Source: Kryptolebias marmoratus
Lineage: Eukaryota > Chordata > Actinopteri > Cyprinodontiformes > Rivulidae
NCBI RefSeq assembly: GCF_001649575.2
Contig: NC_051453.1
Location: 20,564,893-20,628,892 of the forward strand
Direction: 5' to 3'
Length of the DNA stretch: 64,000 nt
Shown here: piece by piece, positions 10,706 to 21,800 of the stretch
Numbering within the stretch: the first letter of the stretch is position 1
How the letters are laid out: every line of letters begins with the position of its first letter
The notes under the pieces: model-generated
Told to the model about the DNA's origin: nothing
The model's database searches: none
What the model saw: only the letters and a program-made list of their open reading frames with translations
Program-made: the position numbers and the translations under genes

Positions 10706-11111
10706 TTAGTTATTTTAACATATTGTATAGGTTATTTACTGACTACTTTTGCTAGTTTAGTCAGTGTCACTACAATGCATTCAGTAAAATGATTAGGAAA
10801 TTACTCAAATGCTTAAATATTTAGCCCGCAATGAACAATAGTAAGATGCTGGCTCATCAATCTTGGGGTAACATTAGCATGCTTATTCTCTAAGTAAAAC
10901 TTCTCAGGAAATGATTAAACTTTTCTCTAAAAAGTAGGGTTAGTGTTCCCCAAAACAATTTAATATGTCACAGATTTTCCCATGTGACATTATGGGCTGC
11001 ATAATAAATTATACTGTTATACTGTATAGTCTTAGTCCAAAAACAGTCAACAATAGAATAAAAAAAATCAGCTTGCTTATGTAGTCCTTTAATCATATAG
11101 GGCTAATTTAT
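10706..11111. other. Gene-free AT-rich DNA
   Basis: Nothing recognised. Confidence 0.5.
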
Positions 11112-11290
11112 GTCCATCCATTTTTATTTACCCACTTTTTACTTTCTGGGTTGCAGGAGAGCTGGTGCCTATCTCCAGAAGTCACTATGTGAGAGGTGAG
11201 GACACACTAGACAGGTCTCCTGTCCAGCACAGGGACACGTAGAGACAAACAACCATTCACACCTAGAGCTGGTAACCCAGATCTTACATG
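11112..11290 (+). repeat. Teleost dispersed repeat, 'ATCCATCCATTTT...TGCCTATCTCCAG' family, copy 1
   Basis: Blocks GTCCATCCATTTTTATT, GGTGCCTATCTCCAGAAGTC, GTGAGAGGTGAGGACACACT, GACAGGTCTCCTGTCCAGCA, GAGACAAACAACCATTCACA are the hallmark order of a repeat seen many times in fish genomes. Other copies in this window lie at 40890-41090 (+) and 57650-57845 (-). Class uncertain. Confidence 0.75.
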
Positions 11291-11299
11291 TCCTCTGCC

Positions 11300-11485
11300 A
11301 CTACATGTGCAAATTAGCAGACTCTCCAAAATAAAGACCAGCTGAATCCCCAAAAACACTGCAGGCTCAGATGAGTCATGTCTCTAAGTCGGGTAAAAAA
11401 ACACCCCTGAAATGCTGCTGACTCATATGAGTCGGGCTCTAATTCGGATGTAAAACTCACAAGTAAAACAGCTGATTTTGGTTTG
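11300..11485 (+). repeat. GAGTCA-rich repeat with internal duplication, copy 1
   Basis: CAGCTGAATCCCCAAAAACA, GCAGGCTCAGATGAGTCATG, CTGCTGACTCATATGAGTCG and AAAACTCACAAGTAAAACAG. An inverted copy of the same series lies at 47930-48060. Family unknown. Confidence 0.55.
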
Positions 11486-11589
11486 TCTTACATACATGTT
11501 TGCATACATTTTACATCCATAACGTACATTCAACATAAGTTAATATTTTGGCTGGTATATTTGATTTGCACATTTTACTTTTTTGTTCC
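11486..11589. other. Short spacer
   Basis: Nothing recognised. Confidence 0.5.
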
Positions 11590-12045
11590 ATTTGTTTTGT
11601 GAGCAGCAGCTCTGAGCCTGTTAAACCCTGTTACTAAGTCTATGGTTGTGTTAACCTCGCTTTTTGTGCTTACCCTGTGCTTCAGGTTATGTTGCCTCTG
11701 TTTGCTGTTTTTTGTGACCTGGAACTTACCTTTGAAATCTACCCGGTGGACTTACCTGTTTCTGGATTTCTGGAGTTCTCTTCGTCTTGGATTACCTCTG
11801 CTTCAGCCTGCTTCGCCTCCATGCCGTGCCGCCCCATCGGATCTGTAAGACAAAGATCATCACTCTCAATAAACTCACCTCGCTGAAACTAACCGTCCTG
11901 TACCTGAGACTCACCTTGCTCCCTTATGCCGTTGTAGATCCTCCTGGGAGTTCTTTCACTGTAAATAATCCACCTGGAAATAAAAACACTTACCTTTTAC
12001 GCTGTCTCTGTGTCTTGTTCTCGGTGATGCTCCTACGACAAAAAC
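11590..12045 (+). repeat. Non-autonomous dispersed element, UTR-like with polyadenylation words
   Basis: A pyrimidine-rich, CCTG/CTGC-rich block with CAATAAACTCACC, GGAAATAAAAACACTTACC and a terminal CTGTCTCTGTGTCTTGTTCT..GCTCCTACGACA. This layout (spliced-leader-like 5' part, AATAAA before a GTCTGxxTCxGGTxCTxC end) recurs in fish interspersed elements of the kind also seen at 33618-34090 and 43851-44326. Three overlapping open frames in it are by-products of the composition. Ends and target duplication were not resolved. Confidence 0.5.
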
Positions 12046-13690
12046 TCTGGTTCATGTCAAAATACACATATGATAATGAGGAAAAGGAAATTTTAATGAT
12101 AAAGTAATGAAACAGTTTGAAACATTTGTAAATAGGTGCAGTGTGACGAATCACAAGAGTTACTGTTTCAAATCAGATGGGCTCCTTTAAGAATCACTTC
12201 ATTGTACACTATTTCATTTAATTTTTCCTGTCATATTAATGAAGGCTGCCTGTCTGGTAGAAGCTGAAAAAAACAGTATTAGTAAATAAAATGGTGCCTG
12301 TAAGTCTTGGTTTGAGAACCTGTATTCAGAGATTGTTTGGAAAAGCCATTGGAGAAGTCTTGTGGGTTGTGACGGAAATGAGCAGCATACCACATGTCGG
12401 GCTGGTGGATAGACCAGGGGAACAACAATGCTCCCTATCGTGACTTTGAGATCCCAGCCCAGATTATTGTGAAGGAGCAGACCTTACATTGCTTTATGGG
12501 AAGAGTGAAGGGGCTTCCTGCACTCTTATTCAGCTAACCATGCACACCCCTCCACCCCCTTGATGATACAGTGAAGTCATCCTTATTGTTCTCCCCTGTG
12601 AAGCTATTAGATCTAGAGACATGCTGGCTTCACAACACACCACTCTAACGGCCAACATCTACCAAATAAGTTTTCTATACAGCAAATCCATAGGCTCCTA
12701 CAGATGTTATTATACTCCAGATCCCTGCTGGGCCCACAGAAAGTCAGTTTTGTGTTGGAAAATATGATTACACACTCAGACATACTGAAAAGTAGAAAAA
12801 CAAGATTTCATTAAAAAATGCATACTCTTCAGCGTGATAGATTTCTCATAGGTCTGTAAAATAACTGTCTGGAAAGGTGGTTAATTCTGCTGCAAGTATT
12901 GGGGGAAATCATCAGCAAACACTGATTTTCTTTTGTTGTTTTTTAAATAAAATTATCATTTTGATACCTTTAAGCCTAACTAAAGACATCTGAAGCAATA
13001 ATTGTAGTAATGGGAGCTAAGGGAAATACAACATAAATGCTATATTAGTAGTAATAGTAGTGGGAGTATCAAGCAGAACCAGTGTTTGTTCCTTAAAGAT
13101 TGAGAAGGGGAAGATGCTCAGACAGGAAATCTGCTCCACCATAATTTTCTTTATTACTACACACTAAAGGTCAAAGCTAAAAAGTCTTCATGGAGTGACT
13201 ACAATTATATGTCATTTTTTTCAATAACAAGAATATAGGACTGAAAGAGCACAGTTATTTTCAGAAAGCTCTAATTTTGTACGACAAAATAAGGGTAAGT
13301 TAGAAGCAGTCCTTTTACATGAGGACTGAAAAAAAAATCTGAAAGTTATGGAGTGTTCACCAGTATTAACCTAACTTAAAAAAGGTGAAAATGTGTGTAT
13401 GAAGTTTAATGCAAATGGAGAGCAGGCAGACATAAACAGCCCAGATGGAAACATTCTGATATCCACAAGAACCAATCACTACCAATAAGAGATCAGTTAC
13501 ACTCACGCTGCAAATCATCCAGTGTCAGACCTAAACACCCAGAAGTCTGGGTGTAATGTAAAAATTACATCCTGTACGTACCCGCACAAAGATCTAAGTA
13601 GCCTGTTCCAACAGCTGCTTAGGCAGTGCTGATGAGAAGCAATTCATAATTCATGTTCTTGCATTGTGCCATAACATCAGAACACCAACC
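12046..13690. other. Gene-free DNA
   Basis: No gene or recognised TE. The part 12380-12620 has low-repeat, balanced composition and may be conserved; the remainder is AT-rich. Confidence 0.4.
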
Positions 13691-13695
13691 CCCCC

Positions 13696-13697
13696 TC

Positions 13698-13767
<70 letters not shown>
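13696..13767. repeat. (CA)n-(TA)n compound microsatellite
   Basis: CA units with one AAA interruption, running directly into about 17 TA units. All open frames across it are low-complexity artefacts. Confidence 0.95.
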
Positions 13768-13769
<2 letters not shown>

Positions 13770-13866
13770 AGGAAGGAAAAAATAGTAATAGCAATAATTT
13801 CTGGAAATGCAAAAACAAAGACAAGCTTTCTAAGAATTATTATTTTTTGGTTCTGGATCAAATATA

Positions 13867-13908
13867 ATTATATATATATATAATTTATATATATATAATA
13901 TATATAAT
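13867..13908. repeat. AT-rich simple repeat
   Basis: Interrupted TATATA/TATAATTTA runs. Confidence 0.85.
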
Positions 13909-14104
13909 TTTAACCTGCCCTTCAGAGCTTCCTTAGTTTAAGTCTTAATAACCCAAATATGTACTTTAAACAGTCTTAAAATTAAAAATGCATAAATTGA
14001 TGTTTTTTTGTTATTTAAAAGCTTATTAGGTGTATCTTTGCATGTGCAGAACACAGTCTCATTGTATTTTAGTTAAAGTGGTTAAGTGTTATTGTTGTTT
14101 TATT

Positions 14105-14105
<1 letters not shown>

Positions 14106-14164
<59 letters not shown>
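14106..14164. repeat. (GT)n-(TA)n compound microsatellite
   Basis: About 8 GT units running into about 22 TA units, the mirror arrangement of the tract at 13696-13767, 340 bp away. Confidence 0.95.
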
Positions 14165-14169
<5 letters not shown>

Positions 14170-15349
14170 ATTACAGAAAAATTATTTTATTTTATTATTT
14201 TGTTCCACAAAAACCTTTTTTCATCTGTCAACGACTCAAAAAATAAGGAGAAAAAACATTATTCATTGCTCAGCTCAATTGTGGAAAATTTTGTCTCAGA
14301 TTCTTTTCAGTTTCTGTATCAAATAGGTGCTTCTAGTAATAAAAACATTCAAGAAAGGTTTAAATAGGTACAAATTTAAAAAAGATATTTTTTAATGATA
14401 TTAGTACAGTTTAAAAAGGATGTGGTTGCTGTCTGAGGAACAGGAAGTAAATGATGTCACATTAAATCATTATTAAACACAGTGGTTTATAAAGTTTCTT
14501 CATAAGAAATACTTTGATGTCAAAGATTTATAGGAAACAGAGATTTTTAATACAAAGGAATATATATTTTTGTTTGCATGTACTGTAATGTTAAAACAGA
14601 ACCAAAAAGTAAAAGCATATATTTATATGAAGTTTAAACATTCTTGCTTACATGTTGTGTGGGAATGCAGTGATGACAGTTATGTTGTCATTTTATTTTA
14701 AAGTGTTATTTTTCTCAGAAATCAGCTTGCTAACAGACCCCCATATTGAAAGTCCTTGTTCCTATGGAGTTCAAACATCTGAATGACTTCGATCACCCTG
14801 CACTATCCTCCCAAACTCTCCCCCTTTTTTGGAGGGGTTTAAATCCCCAGAGCCCCTATTCTCTCTTGGGACACAAATAAATCAGTGTTCTCCCCTTTTC
14901 ATCTATGCTGGAAAATAATTAAAAAGGGAGCGCTGAATTGTGTACAAGCTGATTCCTCTGTTCAGTAAGCCACCTTCATCGAAGAAACACCCCCCCAGCC
15001 CTGCTTTCACTCTCCTCCTCTTTTTTAATCTTAATAATATGTTCTGCTCTGTTTAAGATTGAGATCAAATACTCTCTCATAGAGCTGAGGTAATTAGATT
15101 TCACTATGTAAATGGCCTTTAAAGCTCACTCAGAGTGTGAGACCCCAGCGCTCACTTTTGTTCGCTGCACTGCTGCCTCCCTCAGGTCATTTGTGTATGA
15201 ATCACTGGGCGTCTCTCTGCACTCGAGCACAGCTCGGCCACGAGGGGAAGGCTTCAGCAGCAGCTACTCAGTCATTATTATTGCCCGCCACTGAAGGGCA
15301 AAGGCAGACAATAATGTTTTTGCCTGTGTCTGTGTGCGGGTATGTTTCT
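14165..15349. other. Gene-free DNA with candidate conserved stretch
   Basis: 14165-14740 is AT-rich and featureless. From about 14750 to 15300 GC content rises, simple sequence disappears, and TAATTAGATT/TTAAT homeodomain words occur, as in conserved non-coding DNA. Two overlapping + frames (15112-15294, 15137-15409) have no recognisable protein and no splice context. Confidence 0.35.
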
Positions 15350-16262
15350 GTCTATTCATTAAAATATCTCATGAACCACTGGACAAATTGTAATTCAACC
15401 TGCAGATAGTAATCACTATATGTACAACTGATTAGATTTTAGAGCCAACCCTTTTCAAAATGGCTTATCCAACTGATCATAAACCCCCCCAAAATCCTAC
15501 CATTTAGTTAAATTTAAGAGATATTAACCTAAAAAAATTGGTGTGGTAGTAGCTGAGACTGATCCATAACTGATATTAAAACCTCTAACTGATTGTGGAA
15601 AGTCTTAGTTTAAAAAAAATTGTCATTACCTATTTGCAGTCAACTCTGTATGCCTGTCAGCCAAAATCCATGAACCACTGGATGGATTTCGATGAAACTT
15701 TGAGAAAATAATAATTAAATGTTCCTCAAGAACTGACTTTTGTAACGTTTGTTCTCAACCCAATTGAAGATGGCTGCCACAGCCAATTGATGTTAGAAAA
15801 CTGAAACATTCTTATGTTTCGTTCAATTTTACAGATATTGACGGATTGCACATAATATTTGTTTAAAACTTTGGCAATAACTATTGAAGAAAACTTGTTG
15901 TTAGCAAGGGACTTCATGAATCACTGGAAGGATTTCAATGAAATTTTCTGGAAGTAACCACTGGATGGACATTTACAACCGATTAACTTTTTGAGCCATC
16001 CCAGTTCAAGATAGCCACCACAGCCAACTTACCTTAGAAAACACAAACATAGCGATAATTTTGTACATTTTACAGATAATGAGTTGAAATTTAGTGTGGT
16101 AGTAGAGTCATTCACAACGCATGAAATTCCACAAAAAAAAACATTTTCAAGCTTTGCTCCAAACAGCTATAACTTAGTCAAAAACGCTGGAACTGAAGCA
16201 GTGGGTGATATGTATTCCTTCAAGGAATGATAGGTTTTGAATTTTTAAAGCCTTAAAACTAC
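15350..16262 (+). repeat. 305-bp-unit dispersed repeat, copy D (three units plus tail)
   Basis: Unit starts near 15358 (TTAAAATATCTCATGAACCA), 15657 (GTCAGCCAAAATCCATGAAC) and 15900 (GTTAGCAAGGGACTTCATGA). Each is followed by the GATGGATTT/CAATGAAA, AAGATGGCTGCCACAGCC, TTTTACAGATAT and GGTGTGGTAGTAG blocks. The tail includes CAAGCTTTGCTCCAAACAGC, GGGTGATATGTATTCCTTCA and AGGAATGATAGG. The longest well-ordered copy after the one at 60505. Confidence 0.8.
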
Positions 16263-16539
16263 AGCTTTTAGTCCTCAGTGCAGTGCAAAGTTAAAACTCT
16301 AGCTTGTTTTTTTTTTTTTGTTTGTTTTTTTATCAGGTAAATTTGCTGCCATAATTCTTAATAGAAACACATTTGAGAAAAAGGCCCTGTTATGTTTTAT
16401 TATTTGAATTGTATTATAAAAAAAAAAACTATTTCTTGGCAATAACTGCATATTTTTAGCTAATCCACATATAATTGATTTACATTTGTTGGTTTTCCAC
16501 AGATAATTAATGAAGTTTAAAAAACTAAATATGAATTTA
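16263..16539. other. AT-rich spacer
   Basis: Contains T10 and A11 runs; nothing else recognised. Confidence 0.5.
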
Positions 16540-17640
16540 GACCTGCCACTGTGGGTGTAATTAGGATATGAAGCAGCCTTCAGAGCTGGATTTGTTATTA
16601 TTATTCAAATGTCATCCTGNTGCTTGCTTGTGAGGCAGAGACAGCAGCTATTGTCTTGAGGAGACAAAAGGGAGTGGTGACATCACTAATGTTTCAAAAA
16701 TAAAACAGCAGGCTTGTATGCAGTCCAGTTAAAGCCTGGAAAGGAGAGCATATGTTAGGCTGAGGGCAATGCTGCTGAGAGGGGCCACGCGTTTCACAGC
16801 TCTGACAAGCCTCAGCTCTAAAGCCGCCGCTGTAAACCAATTAAGCTCCTATTAACATACATTTTATTAATTGCCCTATCAACATGGAAACACAAAGACA
16901 TGTAAATGCCCCCGTGTGACAGATTTGGAGAAGCGTAGCATGGCAGCGTTCTCACAGAGAGTGACAGCTGAAGGAATCAGGTCAGATTATATGAGCTTGG
17001 ACAACTCAACAGATTTGTTTGTTATTGATAGCAGCAATCAATTCAATTAGTTGTCTCTCATACGTTGAGAATAGCAGAAGCAGTGTTTTGTCATTTACTG
17101 TCTAATGTGTTCACTTTTTTTTTCTTTCCAAAGAAACAGCACTTCATTTTTATTTATTTTTTATTACTTTGTGCAGTAACTGTTTAATAATTATTGCCTC
17201 GCAGCTTTCTATTTCCTCCAGAGTAATTGGTCTGCCCTGGTAGATTATCCGGTCTAAATTGTATTACTAATTATAAAGCCGAACAGTTGTGTCGCATCAA
17301 TAGTCTATTAGGATTAATTAATATAGGAAGTGACAGCTGATGATTAAACGCATCAGTTGCAGTTCAACGATGCAGAGGTCAAATGATCAAGTTCTCCTCT
17401 GTCAGAGGAACACAAAGCCTCTCTTACAAAATGCAAATGGTTTTTTTTTTCATGACACGATGATCTGCAGTCTCATACATAAGCTGTTCCTCACTTTCTT
17501 TATTGTGTTGTTATTGTATGCGGATTTAGTCGTGGTCCATTGTTGCCTTGCCACAGCTGCAGAACAAACGATTTCATAATTGATTATACTTCTAATTAAA
17601 AAGCATACAATTAGTGGAAGATATTGATAGTTTCAGCATG
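16540..17640. promoter_or_regulatory. Candidate conserved non-coding cluster (putative enhancers)
   Basis: A 1.1-kb stretch free of recognised repeats with runs of non-simple sequence, for example 16780-16990 and 17190-17345. The second part carries GTTTAATAATTATTGCC, AGAGTAATTGGTCTGCC, GGATTAATTAATATAGGAAG and TGACAGCTGATGATTAA. These resemble homeodomain (TAATTA), TGIF/MEIS (TGACAG) and E-box (CAGCTG) sites. This is the signature of developmental enhancers near or inside large teleost regulatory genes. Conservation and activity are inference; there is no alignment behind the call. One ambiguous base lies at 16620. Confidence 0.35.
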
Positions 17641-18093
17641 TGCTTTTTAACCCTGAAGCTGTCTGTCTCCTCTCAGAGGAGACATGTGTCCTTTGGTGTT
17701 AATGATGGAAACGACTTTTAGATAACAAGAGTGTCCCAGACAATCAGCTGTGTTTACACAATGACCTGAACATTTACTTGTTTGGCCTCTGTCCCTCTGT
17801 CTGCCTTTATATATGCCAAGAACTCTAATTACGCAGTAACAAACTAAACTTTACAAACTTTGGTACACTAGTAATGAATAAATATCCTATTTTTTCCGGC
17901 ACATGAATGCCCTCAAACTTTGTGATAGGTCTTTATTATTAGGACAAAAAAGAAATATATTAATTTCATGAAACAAAAACTTTGCCATGCAAATCTAATC
18001 AGCTGTCACATTCAAACCACATGGAACAGCATCAGCTACACATGTTTTTAAAAAACTGAAAGGAACACATAGTGTTAAGCATTATTCCTCCTG
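17641..18093. other. Gene-free DNA
   Basis: Nothing recognised. Confidence 0.5.
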
Positions 18094-18310
18094 AAAGATG
18101 TGTGTGTGTGTGTGTGTCTGTCTGTTAGCAAAATATCCCATAAACCACTGAATGAATTTTAATAAAACTGGCAGAAAGTAATCATTGGATTGCCATCTAC
18201 AACTAATAAACTTTTGGAGTCAGCCTACTTCAAGATGGCTGCCACAGCCACTCATCCTAAAAAACACAAAAATGGCTATAACTTCTTAATTTTTACAAAC
18301 TTCTAACTAC
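18094..18310 (+). repeat. 305-bp-unit dispersed repeat, copy E (truncated)
   Basis: Starts with a TG run (18099-18118) and CTGTTAGCAAAATATCCCAT, followed by the AACCACTGAATGAATTTTAA, CAGAAAGTAATCATTGGAT, CTTCAAGATGGCTGCCACAG and AAAAATGGCTATAACTT blocks. It stops about 215 bp in, losing the 3' part. Confidence 0.75.
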
Positions 18311-18479
18311 AGTAACTTTTACTAATTGGCTTTAATGTGAATCTTTCTCTCTTGATGGCTTCAGGAAGGTTAAGAATTTCCTTTTTGATAAATCCTATAG
18401 TTAGGGTGGGTTTGGGTTTCCTGAGCTATCATTTTGCTGCTATAGATTTAGACTGCTGGAGGATAAACTGACCACATTT
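18311..18479. other. Short spacer
   Basis: Nothing recognised. Confidence 0.5.
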
Positions 18480-18900
18480 TCCTCACTAGAAGCTACACTT
18501 GCATCAATCATTGTGTTTGTCTGTATCTCTTTCCAGCCCTCTCAAACCCCAGCTGGTTGAGGCAGAAGGCCACTCATCCTGAATCTGGTTTTGCTGGAGG
18601 TTTCTTTCTGTTAAAAGAAACTTATTATTTTTTACTGTCACTTCAGTGTTGTTTAGGATGGGCCAATGCAACAAAGTAAAAATTAATAAATTAATCTCCT
18701 GGCTTCATAAGATATATGACTTTAGACAAGTTGGCCTGTTGTAATGTGCTGAATGTGATTGTATAGTGGTATATTTAATCCAATGCACTATGATTGGTTT
18801 TGAATCTTGATCTGCTTTGAATTTGGATTCATGATTTGAATCTTTTTGTTGTGAATAGGCACTGCATAAAAACTCTGAACTGAATTAAATACACAAGTAG
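18480..18900 (+). repeat. LINE 3'-UTR-type teleost repeat, copy 1
   Basis: AGAAGCTACACTTGCATCAA, TTGTGTTTGTCTGTATCTCT, CCCAGCTGGTTGAGGCAGAA, GGCCACTCATCCTGAATCTG, GGAGGTTTCTTTCTGTTAAA and a TGAATTGAATTT-type tail. This is the widespread fish repeat with core GGCAGATGGCCGCCCATCC, usually found at LINE 3' ends. A second copy is at 38970-39390 and a partial tail at 51750-52040. Confidence 0.8.
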
Positions 18901-19009
18901 TCATGATATTGGTTCCACATTGTACAAGAGGCCTGTTCATGGTACTCCAATTATTTTAAAAAATTGAGATTTTCTACTGTGATTGCACCTGCTGCCCAAA
19001 CACAAACAG

Positions 19010-19510
19010 TTTTTATATTTATGAAATCATTTTCCAAAATGGAAATTTTTCAAGCTCAAATTCTTGTGGATCAGTGAGAACAAACACAAATCACCTTATT
19101 GCCTGCCTTGTGTGTTCCTTGGTCTTCATGATGCTGTTTGTTCACTAATGTTTTGTAATAAACCTGTGAGGCCTTCACAAAACAGACTGATTTATACTGA
19201 AAATACATCAAACACAGGTGGCCTCTATTTACATATTAGGTGACTTCTGATTGGTTGCTCCGGATTTTAGTTTGGGGTATCAGAGTAAAGGGGGCTGAAA
19301 AGAAATACATGCCACACTTTTCAATCTTTTTTTTTTTACTATTTTTTTTTGTAAAAAAAAAATAATAATAATTAAAAACTATATATCATTTTGCTGCCAC
19401 TTCAAAATTATGTGTTACTTTGTGTTAGTCTATCATATAACATCCCAGTAAAATACTTTGAAGTTTGTGGTTGTAAAGTAACAAAATGTGGGAATGTTCA
19501 AGGTACTGTA
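19010..19510 (+). mobile_element. Tc1/mariner-type non-autonomous element, 3' half
   Basis: Blocks CCTTGTGTGTTCCTTGGTCT, TTCACAAAACAGACTGATTT, ACACAGGTGGCCTCTATTTA, TTAGGTGACTTCTGATTGG, GGGTATCAGAGTAAAGGGGG, CATGCCACACTTTTCAATC, CTTTGTGTTAGTCTATCATA and AAATGTGGGAATGTTCAAGG match, in order, a very common vertebrate Tc1-like element. Its full end reads ...GGCACTGTA; here the last part is shortened to AAGGTACTGTA, so the terminal repeat is partly deleted. The 5' half is not recognisable. No transposase frame. Confidence 0.75.
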
Positions 19511-20689
19511 TTTGATAATAATCTACAATTGTGTAATTGTTTTAAATTTTTGCAGTTGATAAATATTGTGGTTGAAGTTGCAGAAGAACAAAAAATCTCT
19601 CTAGAGACTGTTCTGTAGTTGATATGTTGCAAGTGAAAGAACTGCATTCAGTCGTGTATAGAGGGTCTCTAAAGGGGCTGCAGTGCTGGGGGGCATACTT
19701 ACCCTTGAGCTCCCAGAGGAGCAATGTTATTATTGGTAATAAAAAGCACTAAATACAGTGTAAGGGAAGTCTGTAAAGAAGATTCACCATACAGCCCTAT
19801 AGCTGCAGTAGGTTTTTTTTTTGTTTGTTTTGTTTTTTTGACTGGAAAAAAAAACAACATGCAACAAACAAGATTTTTAAGAAATGTCAGTTTAGGACAT
19901 TGTAGATTCAGCAGCACATAGAGTGTGGCATCTGTTCCTACGACAATTTGAACAGTTAAATTTTTCATGGAGGGTAGTGGAATGGGGAGCAATGCTAAAC
20001 TACTGTCAAGACAAATATTTCCAGCAGAGTCCATTTGTATAATGGAATGAAAAAAAGGATATATAAGCGGGCACTAAAAGTGTTTCTTCTGCCTCTTGGC
20101 CCCCTGGCATCAAGCTTTTTCCTTTCCTTATGCAGCACAAAGAGTGCATTGTTAGCAGAGCCATTACAAACAGTCGTGACTACACTGGACAACATATGGC
20201 TCAAGGGAGAATGCCATAGATTGCAGGGATGGAAGAAAAGAGGAAGTTCATCAGACCCATCTCATCTGACCTTGGTTTGTTTCAGGGGAAGAATGCACAG
20301 GGACGCAAAAGCTGAATGGACAGATTTTCCAAATGCTTTGAATTCTGTTAGGATGGCGAGAAAGAGAAAGGCAAGATGCTCAAATAAATGGGTTTGGCCT
20401 ATAAAGTGTAAGTGGCATGATGTCTATTTCTTCAGAGGGATGACATTAGGGGACCAGTTTTATTGATGGCTGCACAAAAAGGGGTAAAAAGTGCAGACAA
20501 TTAGGAGTCAATGGAAGCACTGAGAGACTAAGGCTGGTATATTTTAGCTCTATAGCTCTGGGTCTTTTCATTTTGAAAACATAAAAAGGAAGAATAGAGT
20601 AGAGTGTTCATTCTTAAATGCATTTTCTTTCCTTTGTTTTTATTTATTTTATTACATTAATAGCTGTTTTTTTCCCCCTCTGATGATAA
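19511..20689. other. Gene-free DNA with an unassigned open frame
   Basis: The + frame 20035-20466 (143 codons) begins MYNGMKKRIYKRALKVFLLP and is the longest uninterrupted frame not explained by a TE. It matches no family I recognise and has no splice signals that would make it an exon. Minus-strand frames overlap it. 20040-20200 has a composition unlike the flanks and may be an old unknown repeat. Confidence 0.35.
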
Positions 20690-21110
20690 CTACAACCCGT
20701 CTTCGAACAGATGTATTACTTATGACATCCCAGTTTTTTATCCGTTCACAATTTTTACATTAGAGTTAAATCTCTGCAGCTGGAATCTCACGGCTGAGTT
20801 AGCCCGAGCCCATAAATTATTGAAACCTTCAGAGCCACTGGCAGACAGGTTGAGGGGAGTTCATGTCCAAAGCCAAGCTTCAGCTTCACAGACATCCCAA
20901 TAGGAGTGTACTACAGAAAAAAGCACTAATAAAAATTTTATTGAAATGAGACAAGGATATTGCTAGCATTCTCCCCAGCATCAGTATGAAATCTTAATCT
21001 GAGTTAATGGAAGAGATATGAAAGCCTTTCTGAATTCAAACACAAGCAGTGCATAATTTATAAATTATTGTCAGAAAAGTGATTCCACTCTGAGATTTAC
21101 TCTCTTTCAG
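20690..21110. promoter_or_regulatory. Candidate conserved region upstream of putative exon
   Basis: Balanced-composition, repeat-free sequence (for example CTGCAGCTGGAATCTCACGG, GAGCCCATAAATTATTGAAA) leading to the acceptor at 21110. The acceptor region reads CTGAGATTTACTCTCTTTCAG. Inference only. Confidence 0.3.
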
Positions 21111-21190
21111 ATGGAAGTGAACTCAGCGAACATCATGTTTTTGACCTCCAACGCCAAGAGATTTTACAGTAGAGCTGTCGATATAATCAG
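21111..21190 (+). CDS. Putative internal exon 1, unknown protein
   Basis: An 80-base open segment lies between a good acceptor (TTTACTCTCTTTCAG ending at 21110) and a donor (AG|GTAAAC starting at 21191). Only the frame beginning at the first base is open throughout; it starts MEVNSANIMFLTSNAKRF and ends with a split Arg/Ser codon (phase 2). The other two frames contain stops. The first codon is ATG, but that may be chance. I recognise no domain and could not assign a gene. The flanking 20.7-21.2 kb has the look of conserved DNA and contains no TE. The reverse strand shows no comparable acceptor. An open 26-codon frame can occur by chance, so the call rests mainly on the matched splice sites. 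Confidence 0.4.
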
Positions 21191-21800
21191 GTAAACTGGA
21201 CTTTTTTTTCGTCTTTTTTTAGACAAAGAAAAACTACAACAGAAGTGCTCAGAGAAAACTAACTGAGGCTTTTTCTGGCAAGTCGTAATGGTGCAGTGAG
21301 TAAACGAAACAGCCTCCAGAGGCTGGTGTGTAAGAATCCTTTTGTCCTGAAGGTTGACAGTTTGCTAAAAGCTTCATAATGTCTCAAACATACCGTCTCA
21401 GTGATGCTCAGGAGCAGAGTGTTATTCTAAAAAGCCTTTTTCCCCCTTCTGCTTCTCGCTCACTTTTTTACTCCAATTACAACAAGATATGTTTGCACGG
21501 CACACACTGCGGTTAATTCACAGTGACAGCTTCCGTTTCCTCCTGCGCATGGCAGCGTAATAGAAACGGTGTCCCGTGCTGGAAAACATTATTCACTAAT
21601 GTAGCCTCAGCATGTCCAGTGTGGAGCTCGGGCTTGTTCCTACTCCATTACATGGCAGGGAACAGGTCCTGATTAGGATTAGCACATGTATTTCCCCCCT
21701 CCCTGAAGACAGCCCAATTCAATCATCCAGACTCTGTTCACACTCTGCAGCCTCTCTGTTAGAAAGGCCTGCAGCCTAACTATTCCTTTCATGCAAATAC
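21191..21800. other. Gene-free DNA downstream of putative exon
   Basis: Repeat-free, moderately GC-rich around 21480-21760; could hold conserved non-coding sequence. No gene recognised. Confidence 0.35.

Noticed and set aside
11642..12107. Three overlapping + frames of 68-106 codons
   Set aside because: They sit in a dispersed element of pyrimidine-rich composition and run in different registers; no protein family.
13619..13883. Open frames on both strands across the microsatellite
   Set aside because: The peptides are runs of HTHTHT, YIYIYI or CVCVC read from (CA)n and (TA)n; simple-sequence artefacts.
15112..15409. Two overlapping + frames
   Set aside because: No acceptor/donor pair bounds them and neither resembles a known protein; the block is better seen as possible conserved non-coding DNA.
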